DNA of 64,000 bases from Cichorium intybus. Its lineage: Eukaryota > Streptophyta > Magnoliopsida > Asterales > Asteraceae. The notes below the pieces were generated by a model. It was given only the letters and a program-made list of their open reading frames with translations, did no database searches and was not told the DNA's origin. How positions within the stretch are numbered: the first letter of the stretch is position 1; each line of letters starts with the position of its first letter. This document shows positions 34,995 through 52,740 of the stretch, in pieces. The stretch spans positions 128,456,145 to 128,520,144 of the forward strand of contig CM042009.1 of the NCBI GenBank assembly GCA_023525715.1, in the 5' to 3' direction. Both the position numbers and the translations under genes were made by a program.

Positions 34995-37254
34995 TATAAT
35001 TTAGGAAGATCTTCTAAAAGATACAATGTTATAATTTCCTAGATTTCTAAATGTATAATGGCTTGTAAGAAACGATGGAATGTGCAATGCTATCATAAAT
35101 AACTAATGGAAATGGAGAAGTTGCAACATCTAGAAGTACTATGATGTAAGTTTTGTCATGTCATGTTTGGTACTTGGTCATCAACTCCTCCACCAATACC
35201 TACAAAAGTAATGTTCAATGGAATCAAATTGATTCTAGTGAAATCAGCAAAATATGAAAGGAAAATACACTTTATGATACTTAAAAAAGAAACCAAGATT
35301 AAGTTAAGATATTTTCATGATGGACGTCAAACTCACACATGTACAAAGATATGATCTCTAATATACCAATACAGAAATAAAGGTTAGAGTAAATTACAAA
35401 TTTGGTTGCCATAAGTCACAATACATACAAAGAGAATTAAAGAATAAATACCTTGTATTTTCTGTGAAAAATAACCTGATCAACAGCAAAAAGTTAATGA
35501 TGATAAACTTTAATGTCGAGCATCCTTACCCTACACATTTGGAAAAGAAATCAGTCATAATCGAGTTCATACGATTCAAATTAATGAAGTCCAATGAGAT
35601 TGAAAGATATGGTGCCCTTATAGCAAAAAAAGAAGAGTCACACTTTCACAAATGCATTCTTATTAAGGGCTAACACTGCCTCGTAACAGTTTCGTTGTCT
35701 TACAAGTCTATTTTATCGACTACGATCCTAGTCCCCTAACACTTTCCTCTATGAGATTCTCAACAGTTGTCAATATATAATGTTAAAATGATTTACCATC
35801 CATCTCACTAAAACAAAAGATGTATTATTGATAAATAAACTGAAATATATTTACTGCTACGTCTTATCATCTAAAAGTTCAGCCAACTATGTAAAATTAT
35901 GGACAACTGTTAAAATTTGAATGTCGAAATAACTATCATTTTGGCATCTTCCGTTAGAAATGGCTTTTTCATTTTGGCAAGAAAGGTTGATTCTTTGCAA
36001 CATAAAACAAGTTCAATGCTTTAAAAAGTGAAGTCATTCATTAAATCAGGGATTTTACCGCCTGAATTCCTACATGATTCAACCTGCAGCATATATTATC
36101 AAGCTTCAGAATAAGCATCTCTTATTTTTCTCATAGATTCATCACTTGTAGGTTAGGTTTGGTGTCAAGAAGGGTATCAAGAAACATTTTTTGCAGTTTT
36201 CCACCACAGTTGATTGCCAGGGGCACTTTAGTCAAACTTCTATTGAAGGAACCTCCCTGCTTTACGATAACACTATAGAATAGGAAGAATAAAAAAAGTT
36301 TTACATTCCCTGAATTGTTTTTCACTGTTATAGAATTATAAAATTAAAATGGATTTACGCATTAATATAATAACACAAACCATCAAAGAATCACCAAAAC
36401 AACTCAAAACCGTGGTGGGCTCCCTGTAAATAAAACCCATATCATTTTTATGACAATTAATGAATCACTATAAATAATCTACTTGAATTTGTTGTCTAAC
36501 CTTGTCTTTAACTCTTGATCTTAAAAAGCCAAAGGGGTAGCTATTTCCTGATTACTAAAAGCAAGGAAACATGTTTCATTAATACTTATTTGAGCCCATT
36601 CAAATTAAATTTCTGAATAGGTTAAATAAACCCAAATCAAAGATTCAGACAGAAGATGATTTACCAACTAAAGTAGTTCTCGGTAGAAATGGAGGGTAGC
36701 CTTGCTTTCTCTCCTTGTCTTGACTCATAAATGAGATTTCCCAAAAAAAATCACGGAATTTTATTATAAGGATGCATTTCAGCAACTAATACAAATACAC
36801 CAAAAAAGAAATGCAAGAAGAACTTACTTGTCGGTACAAATAAACAAAATCACAAGTTCAATGTCGCCATTTTTAGCAACAAACAAATAAAACAAAAAGA
36901 AACCAAGAAGCACTTACTTGTATGTACAAATATCCACAGTGAGTTGTGAAAATATATCATGATACCCTAGGTTTCCTTTGTGATTTTGATAAGTTGTACT
37001 TATCCCTAAAAATACGCAGTGATGAATTTGAACGAATAGCAGGAGATGACCGGGTTGGATGAAGAACTCTAAATTGATTGGAAAATTAAATTCCAATGAT
37101 AGAGGTTAGGGCTACTCACGTGATTAATAGATTAAGTATTGACTGGAAATGGGAAAATATATATCAGAAGATGTAAAAAAGAAAATAAAGGAAATTACTC
37201 ACTTGTTCAGAGACGGAAGGGGGAGCGTACTAAAAATCAGACTATTTGTAACCT

Positions 37255-37506
37255 TCATACCTGATTTGGGGAGAAAGAGGTGAACCTAAATGATGATTTA
37301 ATCTCGTTAGGGAACGCTGAGGCATTGTTACTAAGGTGGTGTAGAAAGCGATGGAGAAAACGTGGTAAATGATGTGAAGCGGTGCTAACCGAGTTTGTCA
37401 TGAAGAAAGAAGATAGAGAATGACAGTGTGAAAAAGACGGAATGAAAATTGAAGCAAGGTAAATCACGAATGAATGGGGTACCTGAGATAATCGACGAAA
37501 TTGCAA
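37255..37506 (-). other. Possible first exon with organelle-targeting-like peptide (uncertain)
   Basis: The minus strand is open from 37506 and contains MTNSVSTASHHLPRFLHRFL, continuing into SNNASAFPNEIKSS and SFSPNQ. This is rich in Ser, His, Arg and Leu, like a mitochondrial presequence. It ends at CAG|GTATGAAGG, a good donor. The next exon could not be identified with confidence. It may equally be chance. Confidence 0.2.
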
Positions 37507-37919
37507 GATATCGAGTTATGATTCTTCCGACAAACCCAACCCCAACCTCACTCTCGACTTTGTTTAAGGTTTTTAAAGAGAAGAATGGTTATGGGTATTA
37601 GGAAAGGCATAGAGGAGGGTGGCATATGAATGTATAATATATGGATAAATTGGTTGGTGGAGTAAGTCGGTGAAGGAAGGAGCGTGTCGTCCTGAAGAAC
37701 AAGGATCCGATGACTCAGCTCTTTATTCTTCTCCTGCTGGAAGCCTTCCATTGGAGGATATGGATGGTGAAAATAAGAAGATACACCAAAAAATTGGCAG
37801 CCGTGAAAAACACACGTTGTATATCAGAAAATCCCATAAAATTCCATCTTAATTCCTTAGAAATTCCTCATTTATTCCTGATTAATTCTTTGCTTAAATT
37901 CAAAGATTACCCGCTTTTG

Positions 37920-38077
<158 letters not shown>

Positions 38078-38639
38078 CATTTCAAGAGAGAACCAATTTT
38101 TTCCTAGGAACCTAGGAACCAATTCTGATTGGTTGAATCATAAAAGGGCATGATAGTCATTGTACAAATATCATTTAATTCTGTTTTTTTTTATTTTTGG
38201 CAACAATAGTAACATCTCCTAAAAATAAGCCTAACAAATTTGAACTTTCAAATTTTAAAAAAATAGATTTTCGTATTTAAAAAAAATCAGATTTTTTTGA
38301 AATTTAAGAAACATAAATTTTTTAAATTATTTATATATATTCCCAGATTCTCGAAATTTTAAAAAAACATATATACATAAATATTTACTAAAAATAATGA
38401 ATGCAAACAACAAAAAATCGATTTATTAGAAACAATAATCTACAGCTGTTTTGAACGATACATAAATATTTACTAAAAATAATGAACAATACATACAAAA
38501 AATATAAAAAAAAAACAACAAATTTCTATGATATCTTCATTTTTTTAGTTTGTCACTTTTCAATTCTTCAATTTGGTTGGTGAATTCTTCAAAATCTACA
38601 AAACATTAATAAAAACTAATATAAATGTATATTCAAAAA

Positions 38640-39056
38640 CATTAAAATAAATACATACGTGCATATACACATATGAACTTATGAACAAATGCACATCTAT
38701 TTATGCATATATACAAATACGCACACGTGTGTATATGAACAAATTGATATACATATGCATATGTGTACATACGTTTGAATAGACATATGCACATATGTGC
38801 ACATATACACATGCATATACACATATGCACGTATATGCACATATATGTATGCATGTGCACATATACACATGCATATACACATATGCACATATATGTATGC
38901 ATATATGCAAATACCCCCACATGTACACAAACAAATTGAAAACGAAATCCATATATGTATGCATATTTGCATGTATGCATATACAAGTACACACATATGC
39001 AAATACACATACGTGAATATGTGCACATATGCACATGTGCACATATGCACTTATAT
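38640..39056. repeat. Alternating purine-pyrimidine (CATATGCA) tract, first copy
   Basis: About 400 bp of CA/TG/TA alternation with many CATATGCACATATG palindromes. It gives overlapping Met-His-Cys-Ile-Tyr frames in most phases, which are artefacts. Such DNA can adopt Z-form or cruciforms. Confidence 0.85.
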
Positions 39057-40262
39057 GCTTGTCTTAAAACGAAAAAAAATTCATAAGTACAATGCTATAA
39101 CTCATATATAAATGAAAAACGAAACCCATTTTTATGAAGGATTACCTCACTGCATATGGTTCTAACCTTGAGCTATTCACAAACCACACAAAAAATATCT
39201 TTAAGCTTACTGGAGCTGTTCACAAAACAAAGAAAAAAACAGAAATTGTTGCACTTTTCCAAAAACCAATGGAATTTATACAACTGAAAGTAGAAATCAG
39301 AAATCAAAATCAAAATTACCGATTGAATTATGGAGAGGGGAAGAAATCTGAAATCTCAAACTTCGTGATCTACATCGTGACTGAAACTAGAAATCGCAAA
39401 TCACATGAGTGTGATTTCATACACATTCATCCAAATCAGAAAACATATGCAAAATTCAGAAATTGATTTCCTTGGCCTTTCGATAAACCCCAACATATAA
39501 AAGAAAGAAAGCATATTGTATGTTCTGCACCAAAAATTTTGGTTCAGACATTTTATCGAACAACTTCTGTGCGTCTTCATCTTCTCACTGAAAGTGGATA
39601 CAAACTGAAATAAAAGTATTTTCTTCAATTCAACAAAAATCAAGAAACATGAGTTTGAGGATCGATTGTAGGAATCGACACATAAATTGTAGGAATCGGC
39701 AAATCAATTGCAGAAATTCAATGGGTTTTATAGTAATTTCTATACCTGTCCATCGAGAGCAGCAAAAGGGCATGATAGTCATTGTACAAATATCATTAAA
39801 TTCTGTTTTTTTTTTATTTTTGGCAACAATAGTAACATATCCTAAAAATAAGCCTAACAAATTTGAATTTTCAAATTTTTAAAAAATAGATTTTCGTATT
39901 TAAAAAAAATCAAATTTTTTTGAAATTTAAGAAACATAAATTTTTTAAATTATTTATATATATTCCCAGATTCTCGAAATTTTAAAAAAACATATATACA
40001 TAAATATTTACTAAAAATAATGAATGCAAACAACAAAAAATCGATTTATTAGAAACAATAATCTACAGCTGTTTTGAACGATACATAAATATTTACTAAA
40101 AATAATGAACAATACATACAAAAAATATAAAAAAAAAACAACAAATTTCTATGATATCTTCATTTTTTTAGTTTGTCACTTTTCAATTCTTCAATTTGGT
40201 TGGTGAATTCTTCAAAATCTACAAAACATTAATAAAAACTAATATAAATGTATATTCAAAAA

Positions 40263-40687
40263 CATTAAAATAAATACATACGTGCATATACACATATGAA
40301 CTTATGAACAAATGCACATCTATTTATGCATATATACAAATACGCACACGTGTGTATATGAACAAATTGATATACATATGCATATGTGTACATACGTTTG
40401 AATAGACATATGCACATATGTGCACATATACACATGCATATACACATATGCACGTATATGCACATATATGTATGCATGTGCACATATACACATGCATATA
40501 CACATATGCACATATATGTATGCATATATGCAAATACCCCCACATGTACACAAACAAATTGAAAACGAAATCCATATATGTATGCATATTTGCATGTATG
40601 CATATACAAGTACACACATATGCAAATACACATACGTGAATATGTGCACATATGCACATATGCACATGTGCACATATGCACTTATAT
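40263..40687. repeat. Alternating purine-pyrimidine tract, second copy
   Basis: Counterpart of 38640-39056 within the tandem duplication, slightly longer (extra CATATGCA near 40650). Confidence 0.85.
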
Positions 40688-41376
40688 GCTTGTCTTAAAA
40701 AGAAAAAAAATTCATAAGTACAATGCTATAACTCATATATAAATGAAAAACGAAACCCATTTTTATGAAGGATTACCTCACTGCATATGGTTCTAACCTT
40801 GAGCTATTCACAAACCACACAAAAAATATCTTTAAGCTTACTGGAGCTGTTCACAAAACAAAGAAAAAAACAGAAATTGTTGCACTTTTCCAAAAACCAA
40901 TGGAATTTATACAACTGAAAGTAGAAATCAGAAATCAAAATCAAAATTACCGATTGAATTGTGGAGAGGGGAAGAAATCTGAAATCTCAAACTTCGTGAT
41001 CCACATCGTGACTGAAACTAGAAATCGCAAATCACATGAGTGTGATTTCATACACATTCATCCAAATCAGAAAACATATGAAAAATTCAGAAATTGATTT
41101 CCTTGGCCTTTCGATAAACCCCAACATATAAAAGAAAGAAAGCATATTGTATGTTCTGCACCAAAAATTTTGGTTCAGACATTTTATCGAACAACTTCTG
41201 TGCGTCTTCATCTTCTCACTGAAAGTGGATACAAACTGAAATAAAAGTATTTTCTTCAATTCAACAAAAATCAAGAAACATGAGTTTGAGGATCGATTGT
41301 AGGAATCGACACATAAATTGTAGGAATCGGCAAATCAATTGCAGAAATTCAATGGGTTTTATAGTAATTTCTATAC

Positions 41377-41427
41377 CTGTCCATCGAGAGCAGCAATGGC
41401 TTCGTTCATATCTGACTCACTTGCCAT
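41377..41427 (-). pseudogene. Captured first exon of an unknown host gene (MASESDMNEAIAALDGQ)
   Basis: On the minus strand ATG at 41427 opens 17 codons ending at CAG|GTATAG. The upstream sequence (41430-41560) has the GA-rich look of a plant 5' leader. A TTATTTCAG acceptor follows at about 41236, leading into sequence that could be a second exon (FVSTFSEKMK in phase, or EDEDAQKLFDKMSEP in another frame). Only the right copy of the duplication retains the ATG exon. I do not recognise the parent gene. Confidence 0.35.
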
Positions 41428-41897
41428 TGTTACAAACCAAACCCGCGTGACTCCATATCTCGTGATGACAAATGAGATGATCGGAGAAGTCAAGGAAGAG
41501 AGCTAAGAGAAGGAGGCGGCACCTTCCATTTAGGCATCGGCTAGGGTTTACGTATGGTTAAAAAATCCAATCGGAGCAGGAGATGGGAGAAGGAGACGTG
41601 AGAGATAGAAGGAGGAGAGAGACGGCGAGTATGCGTGAGAAAGAAAGAGAGAGAAGGTTTCACGATTTTGATGCTTATTTCCTTATTTCTTTTGGTTGTT
41701 ACCTATTTAATTGGCTGTTTCCGCTTTCATCTGTTTTTCTTTTCCGAAATTACCCTTTATTTGGTCAATTATAGCATTGAAGTTAATATTAATTACAAAA
41801 CTGCCACCTTGTATCATAACCTTTGATTTTTTTGATCTAACGATCCACAAAGGGTTCCTAGGTTCCTAGGAAAATATTGGTTCCCATTTGAGATTTA

Positions 41898-44160
<2,263 letters not shown>

Positions 44161-44227
<67 letters not shown>
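44161..44227. repeat. (TA)n microsatellite, about 33 units
   Basis: Pure TA; the right border is the left terminus of the 44228 element. Confidence 0.95.
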
Positions 44228-46125
<1,898 letters not shown>

Positions 46126-46129
46126 TAGT

Positions 46130-46330
46130 TTATTATAATTTTTACCCCTGTAGTTTTACCATTTTAGTTTATTACAATTTTTACCCCTGTAGTTTTAATT
46201 TGTATAATTATAGTTTTAGTCCCTATAGTTTTAATTTTTATTAATTACAATTTTGGTCCCCATAGTTTTGTTTGTCAGTTTAACATTATTACAGTTTTGA
46301 CCCATGTAGTTTTAATTTGTTGACTTCCTT
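46130..46330. repeat. Array of MULE-TIR-like units (TTACAATTTTGGTCCC)
   Basis: About five tandem variants, 35-55 bp apart, of (A)TTA(C/T)A(A/G)TTTT(G/T)(G/A)(T/C)CCC(C/T)(T/A)TAGTTTT. They resemble the outer TIR of the elements at 4664 and 8274. No opposite end was found, so this is a solitary, internally repeated terminus. Confidence 0.55.
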
Positions 46331-47147
46331 AACCGCAGCAACGCGCGGCTCCCTTCCGCTCGTTAAATACCAAAATTACGTGACCAAAACTAGGATAAAA
46401 AACTAAAACTATAAGTTATATCACTATAAAGTAATTATAACAAGTTAAAGATATTTAATAAAAACATCAATCAATTGATTAAAAATATGAAGTTGTTACT
46501 TGTTAGACGTAACAAATTTGTATCAAAAAAATTCCTACCTTGATAAAAAGTTAAAAACGAATATGACGTGGTAAAGACACCGACCTTTTGGCCTTTGCTT
46601 GGCACCAATATCATAAACACGTGGTCTACTACCGAGATCCGCGTCACCTTTTTCCGTCCTCTTTGGATTTTCAGTAATGACAGATTCTGTCCCCCATTTA
46701 TGCATCAATGTACAAGTTTGGCACATTAAGATTCGTATTTTGGTTTTCTGATTCATAATCTTTACTTGTACACTGTCTTAGTTTTTGACAAATAGCGTCG
46801 GTTCAATAACGTCATGTACGATGCACATCCCATCTTGAAGAAGGTACAAGTTAGCTAGAGTTTGATATGAAGATCGAAAAAAAAATAAAATGAAGTATTA
46901 TTGTGAAATAAAAAATATATATATTTGATTGCTACTATGCACAAAATAAAAGATTTTTCATAGAATGCGAGTTTTTTATGGACTGATTTTCAGTTGTTGG
47001 AGGAGAAGTGTTTATTTATTTATTTAAATAATAAACTGATTTATATTATAATTATAAATTATTTTTATATTTATAATTTTTAGTAAATATTAATTTTTAA
47101 TTTTTGAAAACTTCATTTAACTGAAAGGAATATAGAAATAAAATAAG
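46331..47147. other. Intergenic stretch, one unassigned minus-strand frame
   Basis: The minus strand 46535-46756 encodes 73 residues including NPKRTEKGDADLGSRPRVYD. Its composition is not typical of noise, but I recognise no family. It could be a captured or broken exon. Confidence 0.25.
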
Positions 47148-47318
47148 AGAGGTTCTATTTCTTCCTAAAAATTTTCCTAATTTTCTTCCTAATCACATGA
47201 TCAAGACAAGTGTCAAAATCAAAGGAAGAAATTAAGAGAGAGAAATAATGGATTCCACATGTCATAATTTAGTGGGTTAGGAGGATAAATTAGGAAGAAA
47301 TAGAATTTTCCATAAAAT
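47148..47318. mobile_element. MITE of about 170 bp
   Basis: Left GGTTCTATTTCTTCCTAA and inverted right AATTCTATTTCTTCCTAA form the TIRs. An internal GACAAGTGTCA-like phrase is shared with the MITE at 5789-5963. No coding capacity. Confidence 0.65.
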
Positions 47319-48299
47319 AATTATAGTTTTAAAAATTTACGGTATTTTTTTTTGTCTTGTGACTTTATAAAATAACAAAAAAAGTTAATTATTCATAAAA
47401 AGATAATATGTATGTTACTCGATTAAATATGGTTATGTAATTTTATTAGCGATTTATTTTTATTTAGTTAAGCTTTTACACAAAATAATAATTTTTTTAT
47501 TTATCAGTTTAATTGTATTTAATTTTTTATTTGTTAACGATAATATATTTGAATAATTAATTCTATTCTTATATAACCATAACATTGAAATATAACAATT
47601 CATTTAATTATCTTATATATCTCTTTACTTATTCTATTTTTTTTTCTATTCCATATATTTGTTTTTCAAAATTAAAAGATCAAAAACTAGCACAAACACA
47701 CGTCCCAAAAACACGTCAACAAAGAAATGTGATTTTTAATCTTTATCAAATAATCAGATAGATGGTTTAATTCCTGAATTCACCTTTTTGCAACTCTATA
47801 TTCGCCTTCTTAGTAGTCTTCAAGCTACTACAATTAACTTGTCTTGATCAAGACCACCAATTTCGATCTGTTGCCCTCCAATAATATCAAAGATACTTGA
47901 ATTGATTTAACATATAATCTGATATTGAGATACCATATGATAATAAAATTTAGGTAAATATTATCGTGTAGATGGACTATTGGAAGATTTACAGTAAACA
48001 AGGATTGGCAAATTTCTTTGTAATCTGTGTCTAAGTAGTAATGCAATTACTTTGTCAAAATTTTATTTAACAATTCACTTCTTTAGATGGTTATATTTGT
48101 TTGTTGTTACTAGGCTTATATCTATTTATTTTGTTCCTATATGTAGTGTGTATTTCAAAGTGTTCTCGATTTGATTTTAGATCTTCTCAATCGCAATAAT
48201 TTTTTTTTATTTGAAAATATGATAAAGATGTGCATTTAGCTTCATGCCTTGAATATCCTATAATAATTATAGAGTTAAAAATTATGTGGCAAATAAGTA
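47319..48299. other. Intergenic stretch, nothing recognised
   Basis: Very AT-rich, no domain-bearing frame, no inverted ends seen. Confidence 0.5.
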
Positions 48300-48603
48300 A
48301 TGCTTATTAAAAGATAAATAGAGTATTGCATTTCATTCAATATCAGATATTATTGTATTTTTCGGATATAAATTAAAGAGTGTCATATGACAAACTAGCT
48401 CAACTCATGATTTATTCAAACATTCTTATTGATCATCCAACCATATACAAGTGTGTACAAGAGTGTATTTTGCAAATAGATATCTACTCCTTTATATAGG
48501 GTAAATCTTGGGCAAACCAAAGGTCGGAGGATTTATATGCACATATCTACTTATGAAAGACATAAATATAAGCAACCATTGATATACTCTATGAGTTACA
48601 ACA
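48300..48603 (-). repeat. 3' LTR (approximate) of a Ty1/copia remnant
   Basis: On the minus strand the LTR starts TGTTGTAACTCATAGAG at 48603, right after the polypurine tract AATGGGGAG (48604-48612). It contains a TATA-like CCTATATAAAGG and a leader-like part. The far end (about 48300) is not defined. Confidence 0.5.
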
Positions 48604-50045
48604 CTCCCCATTGGGTGCTTAGATTTATACTGAATCGTATTTGTACTTCTTCGTCTGGTATCTTAAGACAATACATCAAACATTCATCTCGTTAAAAACC
48701 TTGTCAAAAAAAAAACCCTTTGGGACAAATACTCTGGTCAAAGGATAAAATAGTATGATTTGGATGTCATGAGTGAGGAAAATAACCATACATGATGTGT
48801 TCATTAAAACCTTGTTAAGAGAAAACTTAGTGGGACAAAAACTCTAAAAAGGACAAAATAGTGCACGATGGTTAAATAGGATACTCCCCTTGATTTCAAA
48901 TGTTCTTAGTGAGAATAGGATACACTTAGTGTCTCACGAAAAACAACTTTGTCAAAGTAAATCCCATGAGACAAAATCCTTGAACTAAAGAAAAATAAAG
49001 AATACACAAGCATTCGTCGGGGTATCGCATAACCCCCATGCAGAATTGGGAGGTTAATTTGGTGTGCATAACCAAAGTTCTTACAATTATTTGTATTTGT
49101 TTAATAAATACTTTTGCAATACCATTTTGGGAATGAACATGTACAACATGGTGTTCAAGATCAATTCTCAATGCCATGCAATAGTCATTGAACTTTTTCG
49201 ATGTGAACTTTGTGACATTATCAAGTCTAATTGACTTTATCTGGATCACGAGCCCTCAATTTAGTGATATGGGCTAGGAGTTTAGGAAATGTTGCATTTC
49301 TAGTGGAAAACAAAGCTATGTATGACCATCTTGTTGATGCATCAACCAATACCATGAAATATTTAAACGACCCGCATGTTGGTTAGATAGTTCCACAAAT
49401 ATCCCCTTGAATTTTCTAAAGAAAACGGGAAACCACTTGTGGTTACGTGAAATGGTTTGATATGTCTCTTTCCAATCGAGCATGATTGGCATAGGCTTTT
49501 CGGTTTAATCACGAAATTCTTTCCTTCAATAGGATGCCCATGAGACGGGTTCATTGTTCAAAGCATTGTATTTTTGACACGGGTGTCCCAGCCAGCCATG
49601 CGTTTCTTCATCAATGAGTGTTTAATGAATGATTAGATTGTTTTCAATGTTTTGGATCGTGGTAACATACAAACCATTTGACAAACATCTCAACTTCTCC
49701 AATATACGCTTTTGGTCGTATTGATCGGAGGTAATGTAGAGGTATTTAATACCATTCTCTCGAGCAGTTTCCAGGAGAAACTTGTTTTCTCAAATATCTT
49801 TAAAATTAACTCAACAAGTTTTGACTGGAACTTAGACATTATAAGGCTTCGGCTATGGTTAAAGCAATATCATTTGACAACAAAAGTTAAGCTTTACAAA
49901 GCCTTCAACTAGGGTCGACGGTCCCAAAATCGTTGTCACTGAAGTTACTTTAGGCGTAATGTTCATAAAGTAATCATTGTATATTAAAATAGTGTGGGTG
50001 GTACCACTATCAAGCAGACTATCAACTGACCCAATATGCATTCCT
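48604..50045 (-). pseudogene. Ty1/copia gag-pol remnant: protease and integrase parts
   Basis: Minus strand, from right to left: an aspartic protease start with SVDSLLDSGTTHTIL and ILGPSTLVEGFVKLNF (50041-49859); the GAG-pre-integrase end with HGHPIEGKNF and CQSCSIGKRHIKP (49554-49363); and the integrase core with IKSIRLDNVTKFTSKKFNDY and HSQNGIAKVFIKQIQIIVRT (49249-49030). Reverse transcriptase and RNase H are absent; the integrase runs almost directly into the 3' non-coding region. Frames are separated by shifts and stops. In an intact element these would process the polyprotein and insert the cDNA. Three degenerate repeats of AACCTTGT...GGGACAAA...GGACAAAATAG (48690, 48805, 48935) lie before the polypurine tract. 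Confidence 0.85.
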
Positions 50046-52740
50046 AAATGTAAAAAATAATTTAAAGTCGGTCACACGTGTAATTTGCAATCTCTTATTA
50101 ATTTTAGGGTTTGAGACTAAATATTTCATCACTAGTTTCTTGTAGAAACAAGCATTATGTAAATCCAAAAAGAGTGTTTAAAACGTTTTTATCTAGAAAA
50201 TGCTAATTTTTATAAATTAGATTGCTAGAAAAATAGTATATAACAATCTCCACTTTTATATTTCACAAATATTTAGTAAAATATTAATTCCTAAATTTTT
50301 AACGTGCTTAGAACAGTAACACATTCAACACGTTTTGAGACCGAGATAAGATTATCTAGACCGAATGTAACCTTTTCCAAGAGTTAAAGTAATACTTTGT
50401 TTAACTTCATTATTTTCTTGTATATTCCTTTAGGTAACATGTGATGATATTTTTTTCTTCTATTTATCAACCCATTAAATATTTAATCTCACAAAATACA
50501 ATACAATGACATTGTTAAACAAATATTTTATTTAGGTTTTGGTTGATCATCGTTAAAACAACGTCATATTAGAAACAAATACACCAATAATCTCTCTCTT
50601 TTGATGATGACAAATGTGATGATAACTGCAATAAAAGAACTCCCCATAAATTTGCTGCAAGTACACCTTGGCTAGATGTTCAATAGGGCTTGGTAATAAT
50701 CCTGATTAAATAATATGTAATAAAATATGGCTAGATATTGAAACACTCACAAAAATACATTTATACACTCGCACAAACACTTTACATCCTCTCTAGGTAT
50801 CTAAAACACTCGTGATCTTGTTCCTGAGTCACGTACCAACATACAGACACCGATGGCTAATTTTAAAAAATTGTGATTAATTTCAATGACTTGCAATTGT
50901 GTTCTTCATTAGATAACATGTGATAACCATAGACCCACAAGATTGTTTAAAATTTATGAGCGTGTTCTTAATTCGTGGGTGAACATTTTCAAACACTACT
51001 TCATTTTCAATTACGTATTGTTAATATATGCTTATGGTACGAAAAACCACAATATACTTATCAAATAACTTAAAAACGAAAAATGCACTTGAGAATATAT
51101 TTTTTTAGACAACATAAACTTTAATAAACTAGCAGGGAGTTAGACAAAACAAAAAAAAACAACATTAGAGAAATATCAAGACTCGGGTTTTGAAGCGAGC
51201 TAATTCAGTTCAATTTGATTTTCTTATTTATATTAACACCTAAATAAAAGACTGGGAAAAGTTTTATTAAGTAACCCTGATTTTTTAGATTATTCTTACT
51301 AAATAAAGTAGCGTTCTATAATATATCCAGCCAAAGTGTGAGCCAAATTGCTTCCAATAGTCCTTAATAGTCAACTTTATACACAAACCTCTAAGCGTGT
51401 CCAAACACTCTTTAAAAAAATTGAATCCATAACCGAAAATACCAATGCCTACCATTTCCCAATGAGGGTCCAAAACAAAGTAGCGATGGAACAAGAGAAA
51501 ACCAGACGATTAGCCGACTCCCACCCTCATCATCACACAAAGTGCACTGCATGGAAGGAATATCAATACCTTTACTACACAACATTTCTCAAAGTATGGA
51601 GTTTATTCAATTGAAGAAGCTAAACAAGGACATTAACCTTGATAGGAATTAAGGTATTTCACCGAGTAGGAATAGGGTGAACAACCAAGGTATGCTTATC
51701 AATGAAACTACAGGAAGAAGCAATGTAATAATTCTTGGAACTTAAATCATTGTTGATTATTAAATGTACTCAATAAGAAGGATTGCATATTACTAACTCA
51801 CATTCGCAAAATATTGCAAAAAAAATTATGATGATCTTCGAGGTTTGTTGGCGGGGAAAACGATATAATACAGATGAGAATGACATTTTATATACGAGGA
51901 CCTTTTGTCTTCCATTTGCAAGTTACAATACGAAATTTCATTAAAAATTGTTAAATAAATAGAAAATCTAAGTTATGTTCGAAATTATAGCACAATATAT
52001 GGTCAATTAAGTAAATAACTCAATAAAATTTGGTAAGTTAATACCTATGTCATTACCATCTTATTATTGTTATTATTATTAAATATATGGTTTAACATTA
52101 ATTAAAATTTCATTAAAAATCTATATGTATTAACTGTGGAGTTTATAGTTTCTTTGAATAAAATCTTTATTTTTTTTTCTGTCGTTTAATTTACAAAATA
52201 TTGAAAATTTTAGATATTATAATAATTAAAAATAAAATAAAAATCTCTCTTGTAAAATGTATGTGTGTGAAATAGCATATACATATTTGCTAACGCGTAT
52301 TGTTTTGGTTGGATAATAGAATCCACAAGTGTGGTTTATGAATTTCGTAAACTAAAAAACAAAAAGATATAAAAAGAAAATATCAAAGTATCCTGAAAAA
52401 GAAGTTGCACGAAAAAAACATTGAAATTCCATGTATATCAATAGTACTTATTTTCAACGTTGTAATTTCGTGTATAATTGATCAACAGTACTGATTTTCA
52501 ACGTTGAAATTTCGTGTATAATTTTCACAAAGAAGTTACTAACAAAAAGTGAATAATATTTCTAATGAATACTTAGATATCATATTTTAATTATATATTA
52601 ATATCGTTGTTTGTATACAAAATATATGTTTTAAAATGCGATTAATTAATTTTTACAACAATCCTAATGATTATTAATCACCATGTTTATACTTAAGACA
52701 AATAGTAAATCCCAATTATTTAATTGAAATATTTATAGTA
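50046..52740. other. Long AT-rich stretch with no recognised gene
   Basis: No frame longer than 90 codons and no familiar domain. Overlapping frames at 51285-51494 (-) and 51348-51614 (+) are unrecognised. A short local duplication (ATTTTCAACGTTG(T/A)AATTTCGTGTATAATT at 52450 and 52497) is present. It may include far-upstream sequence of the GH17 gene. Confidence 0.5.

Larger units (their letters stand above)
38142..41396. repeat. Recent tandem duplication, unit about 1622 bp, two copies
   Basis: Copy 1 (38142-39763) and copy 2 (39764-41396) begin AAAAGGGCATGATAGTCATT and end CCATCGAGAGCAGCAA. They differ by a handful of substitutions and a CATATGCA-type length change near 40650. Parallel 110-codon frames (39134-39466 and 40765-41097) are conserved only because of the duplication and look non-coding. 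Confidence 0.95.

Noticed and set aside
38642..39111. Overlapping Met/His/Cys/Ile/Tyr-rich frames, repeated at 40265-40698
   Set aside because: Five frames on both strands are open at once because of the alternating CATATGCA repeat, so no coding signal is present.
39134..39466. 110-codon frame conserved at 40765-41097
   Set aside because: Conservation is explained by the recent tandem duplication; changes between copies include non-conservative ones and no domain is recognisable.
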